Shown here: piece by piece, positions 17,380-25,587 of the stretch
Numbering within the stretch: position 1 is the stretch's first letter
Layout: every line of letters starts with the position of its first letter
From: Flavobacterium cheniae
Lineage (GTDB): Bacteria > Bacteroidota > Bacteroidia > Flavobacteriales > Flavobacteriaceae
Length of the DNA stretch: 64,000 nucleotides
Assembly (NCBI RefSeq): GCF_004363695.1
Contig: NZ_SNZC01000002.1
Span: 620,001-684,000 of the forward strand
Direction: 5' to 3'
Position numbers and translations under genes: made by a program
The notes under the pieces: generated by a model
Told to the model about the DNA's origin: nothing
Database searches by the model: none
The model's input: only the letters and a program-made list of their open reading frames with translations

Positions 17380-18228
17380 ATGAATTTTTTAGAAGATAAA
17401 AGTTTTATTACCGTTAAAGATTTTTCAGTTTCTGGAGAATCTTTTTCCTTGTTGTTAAATGAAGAATATCAAATCTTAAAAACGCATCCGCAACCTACGT
17501 TAGATAAATTAGGTTCGTATTACGAATTTGAAGATTACATTTCGCACACCGATGGAAAACGTACGCTATTTGAAAAAATGTATCATTTCATCAAAAGAAA
17601 AGCCATTCGTGATAAAGTTAGTTTAATTAATTCGCACCAACCTTTGAAAGGAAGAATTCTAGATATTGGTGCCGGAACTGGAGATTTCCTTTTGGAATGT
17701 AAAAATCAGAATTGGGAAATCTTAGGAATTGAGCCTAATGATAAAGCAAAAGGAATTGCTGTTGGAAAAGGAATTAAATTTGGTGACACGATTGAAAAGT
17801 TAGAAAGTAATTCATTTGATGTGATTACGATGTGGCACGTTTTAGAACACGTTCCAGATGTTGAACATCAAGTAGCGGAATTAAAACGTTTGTTGAAACC
17901 ATCAGGAACTATTATTATTGCCGTTCCAAATTTCAAATCGTACGATGCAAATCATTACAAAGAGTTTTGGGCCGCTTATGATGTGCCAAGACATTTGTGG
18001 CATTTTTCAAAAACAGCAATTGAAAAATTATTCGACAAACAAAATATGAATCTAGAAGATATTAAACCAATGTGGTTTGATAGTTTTTATGTGTCACTTT
18101 TATCAGAAAAATATAAAACTGGGAAAATGAATTTTATTTCCGGATTTTTTATTGGTTTGATTTCAAATGTGTCGGGATTCTTTAAAAAGGAGTTTTCATC
18201 GCATATTTACGTGCTAAAAAACAAGTAA
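17380..18228 (+). CDS. Class I SAM-dependent methyltransferase
   Basis: A 282-residue protein with a Rossmann-fold methyltransferase core. Motif I is GRILDIGAGTGDFLLEC (about residues 87-103), with an acidic residue (GIEPN) at the end of strand 2 and DVITMWHVLEHVPD as motif IV/post-II. The LEHVPD...LKRLLKPSGTIIIAVPNF pattern is shared with UbiG/UbiE-type and glycan-associated methyltransferases. The N-terminal 80 residues are specific to this protein. The substrate cannot be assigned. It follows mnmG on the same strand after a 135-base gap containing parS. Confidence 0.85.
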   Translation: MNFLEDKSFITVKDFSVSGESFSLLLNEEYQILKTHPQPTLDKLGSYYEFEDYISHTDGKRTLFEKMYHFIKRKAIRDKVSLINSHQPLKGRILDIGAGTGDFLLECKNQNWEILGIEPNDKAKGIAVGKGIKFGDTIEKLESNSFDVITMWHVLEHVPDVEHQVAELKRLLKPSGTIIIAVPNFKSYDANHYKEFWAAYDVPRHLWHFSKTAIEKLFDKQNMNLEDIKPMWFDSFYVSLLSEKYKTGKMNFISGFFIGLISNVSGFFKKEFSSHIYVLKNK

Positions 18229-18469
18229 AAATCATTTTAAAGCGATTTTAGACAGTTTTTTATCTATTTCGACAAGATTTATTGTCTTTTTTTAAAAGAT
18301 TTGACTTAGTCGATTTATGAAAGTTGTTTTTAATAGCTTGAATCTATCAAATTTTAAAATTGAAATAAGAAAATCTTATAGTTGAAAAATAAATAAAAAA
18401 GCAACAAATTTGTTACTTTACAACTTATTATTACTTTTACGAAAAATTATTAATTACCAATATACAACG

Positions 18470-19045
18470 ATGAAAAAATTAGTATTGATTTTAGGTGTTG
18501 CATTAAGCGTTTTAGCATGTAACAAAACAGAAACAAGTTCAAAAGATTTTAAAACTGCATATATAGATACTGCTGAATTAATTGAGAAATACGAAAAATT
18601 CAAAGATGAAGATGATAAATTCAAAGTAAAATCTGAAGAATTAGGTCGCCCTTTAGAAGCTAAAGTAAGAGCTTTTCAAGCCGATGCACAAAGTTTTCAA
18701 CAGAATGCTCAAGCAAAAGGACCTCAATGGGCACAACAAATGGGTGCTTCATTACAACAAAGAGAACAACAATTAGGAATGGAGCAAAATGCTTTAATTC
18801 AACAATTACAGCAAGAAGGTGCTGTTTTGAAAGACACTTTAATAAGTGAAGTTAAAAAATTCATTAAAGATTACGGAAAGAAAAAAGGATATGACTATAT
18901 CTATGGAACAGGTGATGCTGCCACAGTTCTTTACGCTAAAGACAATTACGACATTACAAAAGAAGTTTTAAAAGAGCTTAACGATACTTATAAAGCTACT
19001 AAGAAAGATGACAAAGTAGCCACTAAGGAAGAAGAAAAAAAATAA
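18470..19045 (+). CDS. OmpH/Skp-like lipoprotein
   Basis: A 191-residue protein beginning MKKLVLILGVALSVLACNK, with a lipobox (LAC), so probably a lipoprotein. The mature part has the OmpH/Skp pattern: a short strand (KTAYIDTAELIEKYEKFKDEDDKF), a long Gln-rich coiled coil (about 65-135), then a return segment (KKFIKDYGKKKGYDYIYGTGDAATVLYA). Skp proteins are trimeric periplasmic chaperones for outer-membrane proteins; a lipid anchor is a variant of that design. The ORF is open upstream to 18410 but the signal sequence fixes the start at 18470. Confidence 0.85.
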   Translation: MKKLVLILGVALSVLACNKTETSSKDFKTAYIDTAELIEKYEKFKDEDDKFKVKSEELGRPLEAKVRAFQADAQSFQQNAQAKGPQWAQQMGASLQQREQQLGMEQNALIQQLQQEGAVLKDTLISEVKKFIKDYGKKKGYDYIYGTGDAATVLYAKDNYDITKEVLKELNDTYKATKKDDKVATKEEEKK

Positions 19046-19047
19046 TT

Positions 19048-19077
19048 AAAAGTCCCGAGTAATCGGGACTTTTTTAT
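19048..19077 (+). terminator. Terminator after the OmpH-like gene
   Basis: AAAGTCCCGA pairs with TCGGGACTTT around a GTAA loop, followed by a T-run. Confidence 0.9.
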
Positions 19078-19092
19078 TTCTATTCGTTTCTA

Positions 19093-19100
19093 TATATTTG
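19093..19100 (+). promoter_or_regulatory. -7 box of the helicase gene
   Basis: TATATTTG matches TAnnTTTG and ends 22 bases before the ATG at 19122; it overlaps the TTG at 19098, which is therefore not a start codon. Confidence 0.6.
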
Positions 19101-19121
19101 TATTTCAAATTTATAAGCCAA

Positions 19122-21395
19122 ATGGAACCATTATCAGCCGCAGCCACTTACACCCTTCGATTTATTAATCAGACCAATAAATCCATCTTCCTTACCGGAA
19201 AAGCAGGAACCGGAAAAACCACACTTTTAAAGGAAATCATCGCCACAACACATAAAAATACGGTTGTTGTAGCACCCACAGGAATTGCCGCTTTAAACGC
19301 AAACGGCGTTACGATTCACTCAATGTTTCAGTTGCCTTTTGCTGCCTTTATTCCTGATAATAAGCAACTTCCTCACTTTTCAGACACCGTAAAATTTGAA
19401 AATCGCGATTCGTTAGGCCGTCATTTCAAAATGAATAACGTGAAACGTTCAGTAATTCGAAATATGGAATTGTTGGTAATTGATGAAGTATCTATGTTGC
19501 GTGCTGATGTTTTGGATGCCATGGATTTTATGATGCGAAAAGTCAGAAGAAACGAAAGACCTTTCGGCGGAGTTCAAGTGCTTTTTATAGGGGATTTACT
19601 ACAATTACCACCAGTAGTGAAAAATGAAGAATGGGAAATGCTAAAGAATTATTATCGTGGTATGTTCTTTTTTCATTCGCACATTATTCAACAATATCCG
19701 CCTTTATACATCGAATTAGATAAAATTTTTCGTCAAACCGACGCCGAATTTATTGATGTTTTGAACAATTTACGACACAATAAAATCACTTCAGAAGATG
19801 TCAAAATTCTGAATCAATTTGTACAACCCAATTTTGATCTGAAGAAAAACAAAGGTTTCATCATTTTAACCACGCATAATTCCAAAGCAGATACAATAAA
19901 TGCAAAATCTTTAGAAGATTTAGAAGGAAAGCAATTCACCTATTTACCAGAAATCACAGCTGATTTTCCAGAAAAAATTTATCCGTTAGAAGAAAAATTG
20001 CAACTTAAAGTCGGAGCGCAAGTCATGTTTATTAAAAACGATTTGAATTTCGAAAAACAATTCTTCAACGGAAAAATGGGCGTTATCAGTTCGTTAACCG
20101 AAAAAGAAATTTTTGTTCACTTTCCCGAAGAAAACAAAACGATTGAAGTAGAACGCTACGAATGGCAAAATATTCGCTACAAAGTCAACGAAAATACTAA
20201 AGAAATTGAAGAAGAAGTCATTGGAACTTTTGTCCACTACCCTATCAAATTGGCTTGGGCAATTACCGTTCATAAAAGTCAAGGCTTAACTTTCGACAAA
20301 GCAGCGCTCGATGTATCGCAAGTTTTTGCGCCTGGACAAGCGTATGTGGCTTTATCGCGTTTACGTTCGTTAAAAGGGCTTATTTTACTATCTCCGTTGC
20401 GAATGAATGGCATTTCTAGCGATGAAGAAGTACTTAATTATGCCGAAAACAAAGCTTCCGAAGAAATCTTACAACATTCGTTAGCTAAAGAGACCCTGTT
20501 TTTTTGGCTGAATACAATACTTAATTCATTTGATTTCAAAGAATTAGGTCAAGAATGGCGCAATCATTTGTTTAGTTACAATTCCGAAGCACCAAAATCA
20601 CCAAAAACGAAGCATAACGATTGGGCAAAAAACCAACAAGAAAAAATCGCCGAAATTCTCGAACCTTCGGGGAAATTTCTATCGCAATTGCATAAAATTT
20701 TTTCTAATGAAAATCTCGATGTAAACTTTATAAAAGAGCGATGTGATGCGGCTTATCAATATTTTTTCAAAACTTTAGATGCAGTTGCAGAAGAATTGTT
20801 ATTGAAAATTGAAGAAGTAAAACGCATCAAAAAAGTAAAAGCGTTTTATGATGAATTATTGGTTTTAGAAGAACTTCAAATCAAAGCGATTTTACAACTG
20901 AAAAAAGCAAAATTGCTCACCAACATCATTGTCGAAGGAAAAGAAATTTCGAAGAAAAATTTGATTTCGGAAGACATGAGTACTTATAAAATCAATAAGT
21001 TAGTAGTTGTAGCAGAACGCTTTAGAACTTCGCACGCGGCTTTAGTAGAAGACGATGAAGACGTTTCGTATTACACCGATTCGAAAAAGAAAAAAACAAA
21101 AGAGCCAAAGAAATCTACTATCGAAGATACTCTGGAATTGTGGAAACAAAACTTATCGATTTACGAAATTGCAAAACAGCGAAAACTTACACCACAAACC
21201 ATTTACAACCATTTTACCAAGTTGATTCAAATGGAAATTGTACAACTTTCCGACATTTTACCAGAAGATAAAATTTCCGATTTAAAAGCCGCTTTCAAAA
21301 ATTTTAAAGGTGAAAGTTTAGGCGAATTAAAAGAAATTCACGGCGATACATTCACTTGGGACGAGTTGCGATTGTATAAAGCGAGTTTAGGTTAA
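19122..21395 (+). CDS. Pif1-like DNA helicase with C-terminal helix-turn-helix
   Basis: A 757-residue superfamily 1 helicase. Walker A is FLTGKAGTGKTTLL (about residues 23-36), Walker B is LLVIDEVSML, and the SF1B C-terminal core ends in AWAITVHKSQGLTFDKAALD plus the arginine-containing YVALSRLRSL, as in Pif1/RecD2. The C-terminal third carries a helix-turn-helix (LSIYEIAKQRKLTPQTIYNHFTKLI) of the kind fused to Bacteroidota Pif1 and RecQ proteins, and a basic stretch (DSKKKKTKEPKKS). The role is probably DNA repair or resolution of DNA structures. The start at 19122 follows from the -7 box. Confidence 0.9.
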   Translation: MEPLSAAATYTLRFINQTNKSIFLTGKAGTGKTTLLKEIIATTHKNTVVVAPTGIAALNANGVTIHSMFQLPFAAFIPDNKQLPHFSDTVKFENRDSLGRHFKMNNVKRSVIRNMELLVIDEVSMLRADVLDAMDFMMRKVRRNERPFGGVQVLFIGDLLQLPPVVKNEEWEMLKNYYRGMFFFHSHIIQQYPPLYIELDKIFRQTDAEFIDVLNNLRHNKITSEDVKILNQFVQPNFDLKKNKGFIILTTHNSKADTINAKSLEDLEGKQFTYLPEITADFPEKIYPLEEKLQLKVGAQVMFIKNDLNFEKQFFNGKMGVISSLTEKEIFVHFPEENKTIEVERYEWQNIRYKVNENTKEIEEEVIGTFVHYPIKLAWAITVHKSQGLTFDKAALDVSQVFAPGQAYVALSRLRSLKGLILLSPLRMNGISSDEEVLNYAENKASEEILQHSLAKETLFFWLNTILNSFDFKELGQEWRNHLFSYNSEAPKSPKTKHNDWAKNQQEKIAEILEPSGKFLSQLHKIFSNENLDVNFIKERCDAAYQYFFKTLDAVAEELLLKIEEVKRIKKVKAFYDELLVLEELQIKAILQLKKAKLLTNIIVEGKEISKKNLISEDMSTYKINKLVVVAERFRTSHAALVEDDEDVSYYTDSKKKKTKEPKKSTIEDTLELWKQNLSIYEIAKQRKLTPQTIYNHFTKLIQMEIVQLSDILPEDKISDLKAAFKNFKGESLGELKEIHGDTFTWDELRLYKASLG

Positions 21396-21413
21396 GAAAA
21401 AATTACCCGTTAA

Positions 21414-21437
21414 GTTTGTCATGCTGTCAAGCATCCC
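21414..21437 (+). repeat. REP-like hairpin, copy 1
   Basis: GTTTGTC followed by the hairpin ATGCT-GTCA-AGCAT and CCC. It is the same family as copies 2-4 around the GIY-YIG gene. Confidence 0.7.
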
Positions 21438-21467
21438 AAACAAAGTTTAAACCCAATCATTTGTTCA

Positions 21468-21491
21468 GTTTGTCATGCTGTTAAGCATCTC
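21468..21491 (+). repeat. REP-like hairpin, copy 2 (left end)
   Basis: GTTTGTC, hairpin ATGCT-GTTA-AGCAT, then CTC; 27 bases before the GIY-YIG start codon. Confidence 0.75.
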
Positions 21492-21518
21492 ACAGATAAC
21501 ACTTTAAAAGCCAAAATC

Positions 21519-21830
21519 ATGATCGAATTCACAGAAGGAATCTATAACTTTTACGTTTACATTCTAACAAACAAAGCCAAAACAGTTCTTTACACAGGTG
21601 TTACGAATAACTTAAAACGAAGATTACAAGAACACAACGAAAAACTAAATCCACAAAGTTTCACAGCTAAATACAATCTTAATTATTTGATTTATTATGA
21701 AAAATACGGTTGGATTCAACAAGCAATTGCACGAGAAAAGGAAATTAAATTACTCAGAAGAGATTTGAAATTGGAGTTAATAAAAGAATTCAATCCAAAC
21801 ATGGAATTTTTGAATAATCAGTTTTCATAG
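21519..21830 (+). CDS. GIY-YIG nuclease domain protein
   Basis: A 103-residue protein made of one GIY-YIG domain. The first motif is FYVYILTN, the second LYTGVTNNLKRRLQEHN (YTG at residues 25-27, catalytic-type Arg at about 34-35), and the helix with the metal-binding Glu is AIAREKEIKLLRRDLK (Glu73). It matches the short stand-alone GIY-YIG proteins often annotated as UvrC-like or endonuclease in Bacteroidota. No DNA-binding extension is present. It sits between inverted REP-like repeats, which suggests it acts on or is spread with those repeats (inference). Confidence 0.88.
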   Translation: MIEFTEGIYNFYVYILTNKAKTVLYTGVTNNLKRRLQEHNEKLNPQSFTAKYNLNYLIYYEKYGWIQQAIAREKEIKLLRRDLKLELIKEFNPNMEFLNNQFS

Positions 21831-21840
21831 GAGCTACAAA

Positions 21841-21864
21841 GAGATGCTTGACAGCATGACAAAC
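21841..21864 (-). repeat. REP-like hairpin, copy 3 (right end, inverted)
   Basis: Inverse orientation of copy 2, 11 bases after the GIY-YIG stop codon; its hairpin loop is GTCA where copy 2 has GTTA. Confidence 0.75.
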
Positions 21865-21901
21865 GTTGTGTTGAAGTTTTTGCGATTATTTTAACCTCAA
21901 A

Positions 21902-21924
21902 GTTGTCATGCTGTTAAGCATCTC
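21902..21924 (+). repeat. REP-like hairpin, copy 4
   Basis: GTTGTC, hairpin ATGCT-GTTA-AGCAT, then CTC, in the same orientation as copies 1 and 2. Confidence 0.7.
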
Positions 21925-22012
21925 TTGAACAAGTGAAGTATTATTTCAGTAGCTGATTTTTAGTGATAAAATTTGGAATTAGAAATTGAAGATAATAGTA
22001 ATTTATGTTGTT

Positions 22013-22576
22013 TTATTCTCTGATAAAATAAACATAAATTACAACTATAACTCCTAGTAGATAAAATATATAATTGTATTTTAGACTAATATTGTTGACT
22101 AGATAGGATTCTTTAACTTTATTTTCGAAAACTATAGGAATTAAGCAAATCACAAAAAGTAAAAACATAATTACTGACATAAATATAACTTGATTTTTTT
22201 TATATCTCTCAGAATCAGAATAACTCATAAAGTTTTCATCATTTTTAGATAATGAATAGAGTCTGTTTTTATATTCAATAAAAGTTACAGTATCACCTTT
22301 TAAAATTTCACTTTTAAACTTCTCTTTCTTTAAATACTCGTATTCAGGACCAACTATTTCGTAAATCGAATTATCACCAACAAAATTTAGTACAACTGAA
22401 TAGTTAATAGTTTTTGCTGTTCGAGTTGTTTTAAATGTTGGGGTTTCAGAAAGCACAGAAGTTTTTTCTTTTGAGTATTTTCTGTAATCATAAAAAGGTG
22501 TGAAAATGATATATGCAAACCAACTAATACTGGCTATTAAACCAATCCAATAAGGAATTTTGTTCTCAATTTTCAT
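22013..22576 (-). CDS. Membrane protein of unknown function
   Basis: A 187-residue protein with a hydrophobic helix near the N terminus (about 9-29), a beta-rich extracytoplasmic region (about 45-120, including YEIVGPEYEYLKKEKFKSEILKGDTVTFIEY) and two C-terminal helices (about 130-150 and 167-185). The middle resembles the barrel of DUF3592-type proteins only loosely, so no family is claimed. It is very AT-rich compared with adjacent holB, and stands alone between the GIY-YIG cassette and the DoxX gene. Confidence 0.6.
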   Translation of the reverse strand: MKIENKIPYWIGLIASISWFAYIIFTPFYDYRKYSKEKTSVLSETPTFKTTRTAKTINYSVVLNFVGDNSIYEIVGPEYEYLKKEKFKSEILKGDTVTFIEYKNRLYSLSKNDENFMSYSDSERYKKNQVIFMSVIMFLLFVICLIPIVFENKVKESYLVNNISLKYNYIFYLLGVIVVIYVYFIRE

Positions 22577-22634
22577 TTAAAAATAGTATTTGTAAATTTT
22601 TTGAAGAAATACAGAAATAACATTTACCCAAAAA

Positions 22635-23024
22635 CTAATTCAACCAAAAAACCAATAATACAGCAGGAATAAAATAAATTACAATCGTTCTAGCACCATC
22701 ATAATCTTTTGCTAATCGTTGTCCAAATAAAAGAAAAAGTAGTGTAATACAAGATAAAATGGCACCATAAAATCCTAAACCACGAATTACACCATCTTGC
22801 ATGATGTTTTGAATAATTCCAGAAACACATAAAACACCCGAAACAATTTCTAAAAGCAATACAATTCCCAAAGCCAAAGGCACTTGCTTAGCTAAAACAG
22901 TATTTGAAAAGTGACCATTTAACCATTCTACATTGCCTTTCCAGTCTTTAATTTTATCATATCCAGATTGTAAAAAGGTAATTGCTAAAAAAGCCAAAAC
23001 TAATAGTGGAGCTACTTGTGTCAT
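22635..23024 (-). CDS. DoxX-like membrane protein
   Basis: A 129-residue protein with four membrane helices and the DoxX-type opening LLVLAFLAITFLQSGYDKIKDW followed by VPLALGIVLLLEIVSGVLCVSG. DoxX proteins are small quinone-linked or redox-associated membrane proteins; the precise role here is unknown. It is only 2 bases downstream of the holB stop on the same strand, so it is co-transcribed with holB. Confidence 0.8.
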   Translation of the reverse strand: MTQVAPLLVLAFLAITFLQSGYDKIKDWKGNVEWLNGHFSNTVLAKQVPLALGIVLLLEIVSGVLCVSGIIQNIMQDGVIRGLGFYGAILSCITLLFLLFGQRLAKDYDGARTIVIYFIPAVLLVFWLN

Positions 23025-23026
23025 AA

Positions 23027-24178
23027 TTATGCGTTTTTGTGGATTAATCGAGTTAATTTTATAGATAAATCGGTTAAGATGATTTTGCTATTTCCGTTGC
23101 GTTCAATATGGTAAATAGCATCTTCTAATTCTTTGTAAATATCTGTAATATTTGCACCATTTACAAACGGAGCAAATTTTTCTAATTCAAATTTAGGCAC
23201 TTTCGTTTCTAAGAAAACCAAGTCATTCGCTTTGTAATTCAGTAACAAAGCTTGTCTGAAAAAGTGAATGCAATAGTGTAAAAATTGTTTTTGTGTTTCT
23301 CTTCCGGTAGAAGCAATGTTTTCGCTCCAAGCAATTAAATCGTTAATAGCGGCTGCATTTCCTTTGGCACGAAAAGCACTTCTCACCCATTCAACAAACC
23401 ATTCGTCAAACGGAAATTCATCATCCTCTTTTCGTAAAATATGTAAGGCTTTGTTATAATTTCCTTCGCTTTGATGTGCAATTTTTTTAGCAACTGTTGA
23501 CTCACAATTTTCACGTGAAACCAAAGCTTCTGCAATTACACTTTCGCTCAAACCAATAAAATCAATTACTTGACAGCGCGAAAGAATCGTTTGCAACATA
23601 TCGCTGGTGCTTTCGGTAATCAGAATAAAAACGGTTTTAGCTGGTGGTTCTTCTAATAATTTTAATAATTTATTTGCCGAAGGACCATTCATTTTATCAG
23701 CCATCCAAATGATCATTACTTTGTAACCACCTTCGTAGGCTTTTAACGATAATTTTTTGTTGATTTCCGTGGCTTCATCAACACCAATTAACCCTTGTTT
23801 GTTTTGAATTCCAAGGTTTTTCAACCAATCAAACAAACTTCCGTAAGGCGATTCGGTTAAAAATTGACGCCATTCTACCATGAAATTATCACTAACTGCA
23901 TGACTTTTAACAGTATCAGTTCCAGCAACCGGAAAAACAAAATGCAAATCAGGATGTGAAAAATGTTCGAATTTTAGGTTACAAGCCGTGTTTTCTCCCA
24001 CATTTTCACCACCAACATTGCCACACAAAATATATTGCGCATAAGCAATCGCCATGGGAAGTGTGCCACAACCTTCGGGACCCACAAATAATTGGGCGTG
24101 CGGAATTCTTCCGGCTTCGGCACTCTTAGTTAGGTGATTTTTAATGTGTTCTTGTCCTAAAATATCTTTGAAAAGCAT
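23027..24178 (-). CDS. holB: DNA polymerase III delta' subunit
   Basis: A 383-residue clamp-loader AAA+ subunit. It begins FKDILGQEHIKNHLTKSAEAGRIPHAQLFVGPEG, typical of delta'/DnaX. The P-loop is degenerate (GPEGCGTLPMA, no Lys), as expected for the non-ATP-binding delta' subunit. The later KLLEEPP..TVFILITES and ILSRCQVIDF (SRC motif) are conserved. It is divergent from pgk and followed by the DoxX gene. Confidence 0.93.
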   Translation of the reverse strand: MLFKDILGQEHIKNHLTKSAEAGRIPHAQLFVGPEGCGTLPMAIAYAQYILCGNVGGENVGENTACNLKFEHFSHPDLHFVFPVAGTDTVKSHAVSDNFMVEWRQFLTESPYGSLFDWLKNLGIQNKQGLIGVDEATEINKKLSLKAYEGGYKVMIIWMADKMNGPSANKLLKLLEEPPAKTVFILITESTSDMLQTILSRCQVIDFIGLSESVIAEALVSRENCESTVAKKIAHQSEGNYNKALHILRKEDDEFPFDEWFVEWVRSAFRAKGNAAAINDLIAWSENIASTGRETQKQFLHYCIHFFRQALLLNYKANDLVFLETKVPKFELEKFAPFVNGANITDIYKELEDAIYHIERNGNSKIILTDLSIKLTRLIHKNA

Positions 24179-24182
24179 GGAA

Positions 24183-24190
24183 CAAACCTA
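24183..24190 (-). promoter_or_regulatory. -7 box of holB, next to an inverted repeat
   Basis: TAGGTTTG on the minus strand, very close to the holB ATG (24178). Just upstream lies TACCAA-AA-TTGGTA (24200-24213), a possible operator. Confidence 0.4.
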
Positions 24191-24299
24191 ATCAAAATTT
24201 ACCAAAATTGGTAGAAAAGAAATCAAAAAATTGGTTTTGCAACATTTAAAAAAAACACAAAATATGATATTTGTTATAAAGATTTAAGATACAATAATT

Positions 24300-24307
24300 T
24301 ATATTTG
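24300..24307 (+). promoter_or_regulatory. -7 box of pgk
   Basis: TATATTTG matches TAnnTTTG, 27 bases before the pgk ATG; the nearest TTG (24271-24273) is 26 bases upstream, slightly long spacing. Confidence 0.5.
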
Positions 24308-24334
24308 CAATCATTCGAATTAAAAAATCAATAA

Positions 24335-25522
24335 ATGAAAACACTTAACGACTTCAATTTCAATAATAAAAAAGCAATTATCCGAGTAGACTTCAATGTG
24401 CCTTTAGATGAAAATTTTAAAGTTACAGATGCTACAAGAATCGAGGCTGCAAAGCCAACAATTGACAAAATATTGAAAGATGGCGGAAGTGTAATTTTAA
24501 TGAGTCACTTAGGAAGACCAAAAGGTGTTGAAGCAAAATATTCGTTACAACATATCGTTGCAAAAACTGAAGAAATTTTAGGTCAAAAAGTACACTTTGC
24601 TTCAGATTGTATTGGAGAAATTGCTGAAAATGCAGCAAAAAATCTTCAACCAGGCGAAATTTTATTATTAGAAAACTTACGTTTCTATGCCGAAGAAGAA
24701 AAAGGTGATCTAGAATTCGCTAAAAAATTAGCTTCGTTAGGTGATATATATGTGAACGATGCTTTTGGAACGGCTCACAGAGCACACGCTTCCACAACCA
24801 TTATTGCGCAATTTTTCCAAGATGCGAAATGCTTTGGTTATTTGTTAGCTAAAGAAATTGAAAGTATCGAAAAAGTATTGAAAAATTCAGAAAAACCAGT
24901 AGTTGCGATTTTAGGAGGAAGTAAAGTTTCTTCGAAAATTACGGTTATTGAAAATATATTAGATAAAGTAAACCACATGATTATTGGTGGTGGAATGACG
25001 TTTACTTTCATCAAAGCCTTAGGTGGAAAAATCGGAAATTCGATTTGTGAAGACGATAAATTAGAATTGGCCATCGAAATTTTAAAACAAGCTAAAGAAA
25101 AAGGTGTTCAAATTCACTTACCAGTTGATGTTGTTGCAGCCGATGCCTTTTCAAATGACGCCAATACACAAGTGGTAGATGTGAATAAAATTCCTGACGG
25201 TTGGCAAGGTTTAGATGCAGGCCCAAAATCGTTAGAAATTATCAAACGCATTATCTTAGATTCTAAAACGATTCTTTGGAACGGTCCATTAGGTGTTTTT
25301 GAAATGGAAAATTTTGCAAACGGAACAATTTCGTTAGGAGAATATATTGCAGAATCTACTGCAAATGGTGCTTTTTCACTCGTAGGTGGTGGCGATAGCG
25401 TTGCTGCTGTAAAACAATTTGGATTAGAGCCAAAGATGAGTTACGTTTCTACCGGAGGTGGAGCGATGTTAGAAATGCTGGAAGGTAGAACCTTACCTGG
25501 AATTGCAGCTATTTTAGATTAA
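24335..25522 (+). CDS. pgk: Phosphoglycerate kinase
   Basis: A 395-residue glycolytic kinase (1,3-bisphosphoglycerate + ADP to 3-phosphoglycerate + ATP). Signatures are [25 protein letters not shown] near the N terminus, [39 protein letters not shown], and the nucleotide-binding [16 protein letters not shown] and [15 protein letters not shown]. The length is normal. Confidence 0.98.
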   Translation: MKTLNDFNFNNKKAIIRVDFNVPLDENFKVTDATRIEAAKPTIDKILKDGGSVILMSHLGRPKGVEAKYSLQHIVAKTEEILGQKVHFASDCIGEIAENAAKNLQPGEILLLENLRFYAEEEKGDLEFAKKLASLGDIYVNDAFGTAHRAHASTTIIAQFFQDAKCFGYLLAKEIESIEKVLKNSEKPVVAILGGSKVSSKITVIENILDKVNHMIIGGGMTFTFIKALGGKIGNSICEDDKLELAIEILKQAKEKGVQIHLPVDVVAADAFSNDANTQVVDVNKIPDGWQGLDAGPKSLEIIKRIILDSKTILWNGPLGVFEMENFANGTISLGEYIAESTANGAFSLVGGGDSVAAVKQFGLEPKMSYVSTGGGAMLEMLEGRTLPGIAAILD

Positions 25523-25587
25523 GAATACAATAAAACGTTGGTTATTAAGTTATTAATGATTAGCATGCCCCAAAAACAAAAAACAGA

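Larger units (their letters stand above)
21468..21864 (+). mobile_element. Putative GIY-YIG cassette with REP-like inverted ends
   Basis: A single GIY-YIG gene bounded by two inverted 24-base repeats, 21468-21491 and 21841-21864, which match at 23 of 24 positions. Each contains the hairpin ATGCT-GTYA-AGCAT. Related copies lie just outside (21414, 21902). The layout resembles RAYT/REP systems, but with a GIY-YIG nuclease instead of a Y1 transposase. Mobility is inferred; no clear target-site duplication is visible. Confidence 0.5.

Noticed and set aside
23507..23522. ATTTTCACGTGAAACC in holB as a parS site
   Set aside because: Only 13 of 16 positions match and it is coding; chance similarity is likely.
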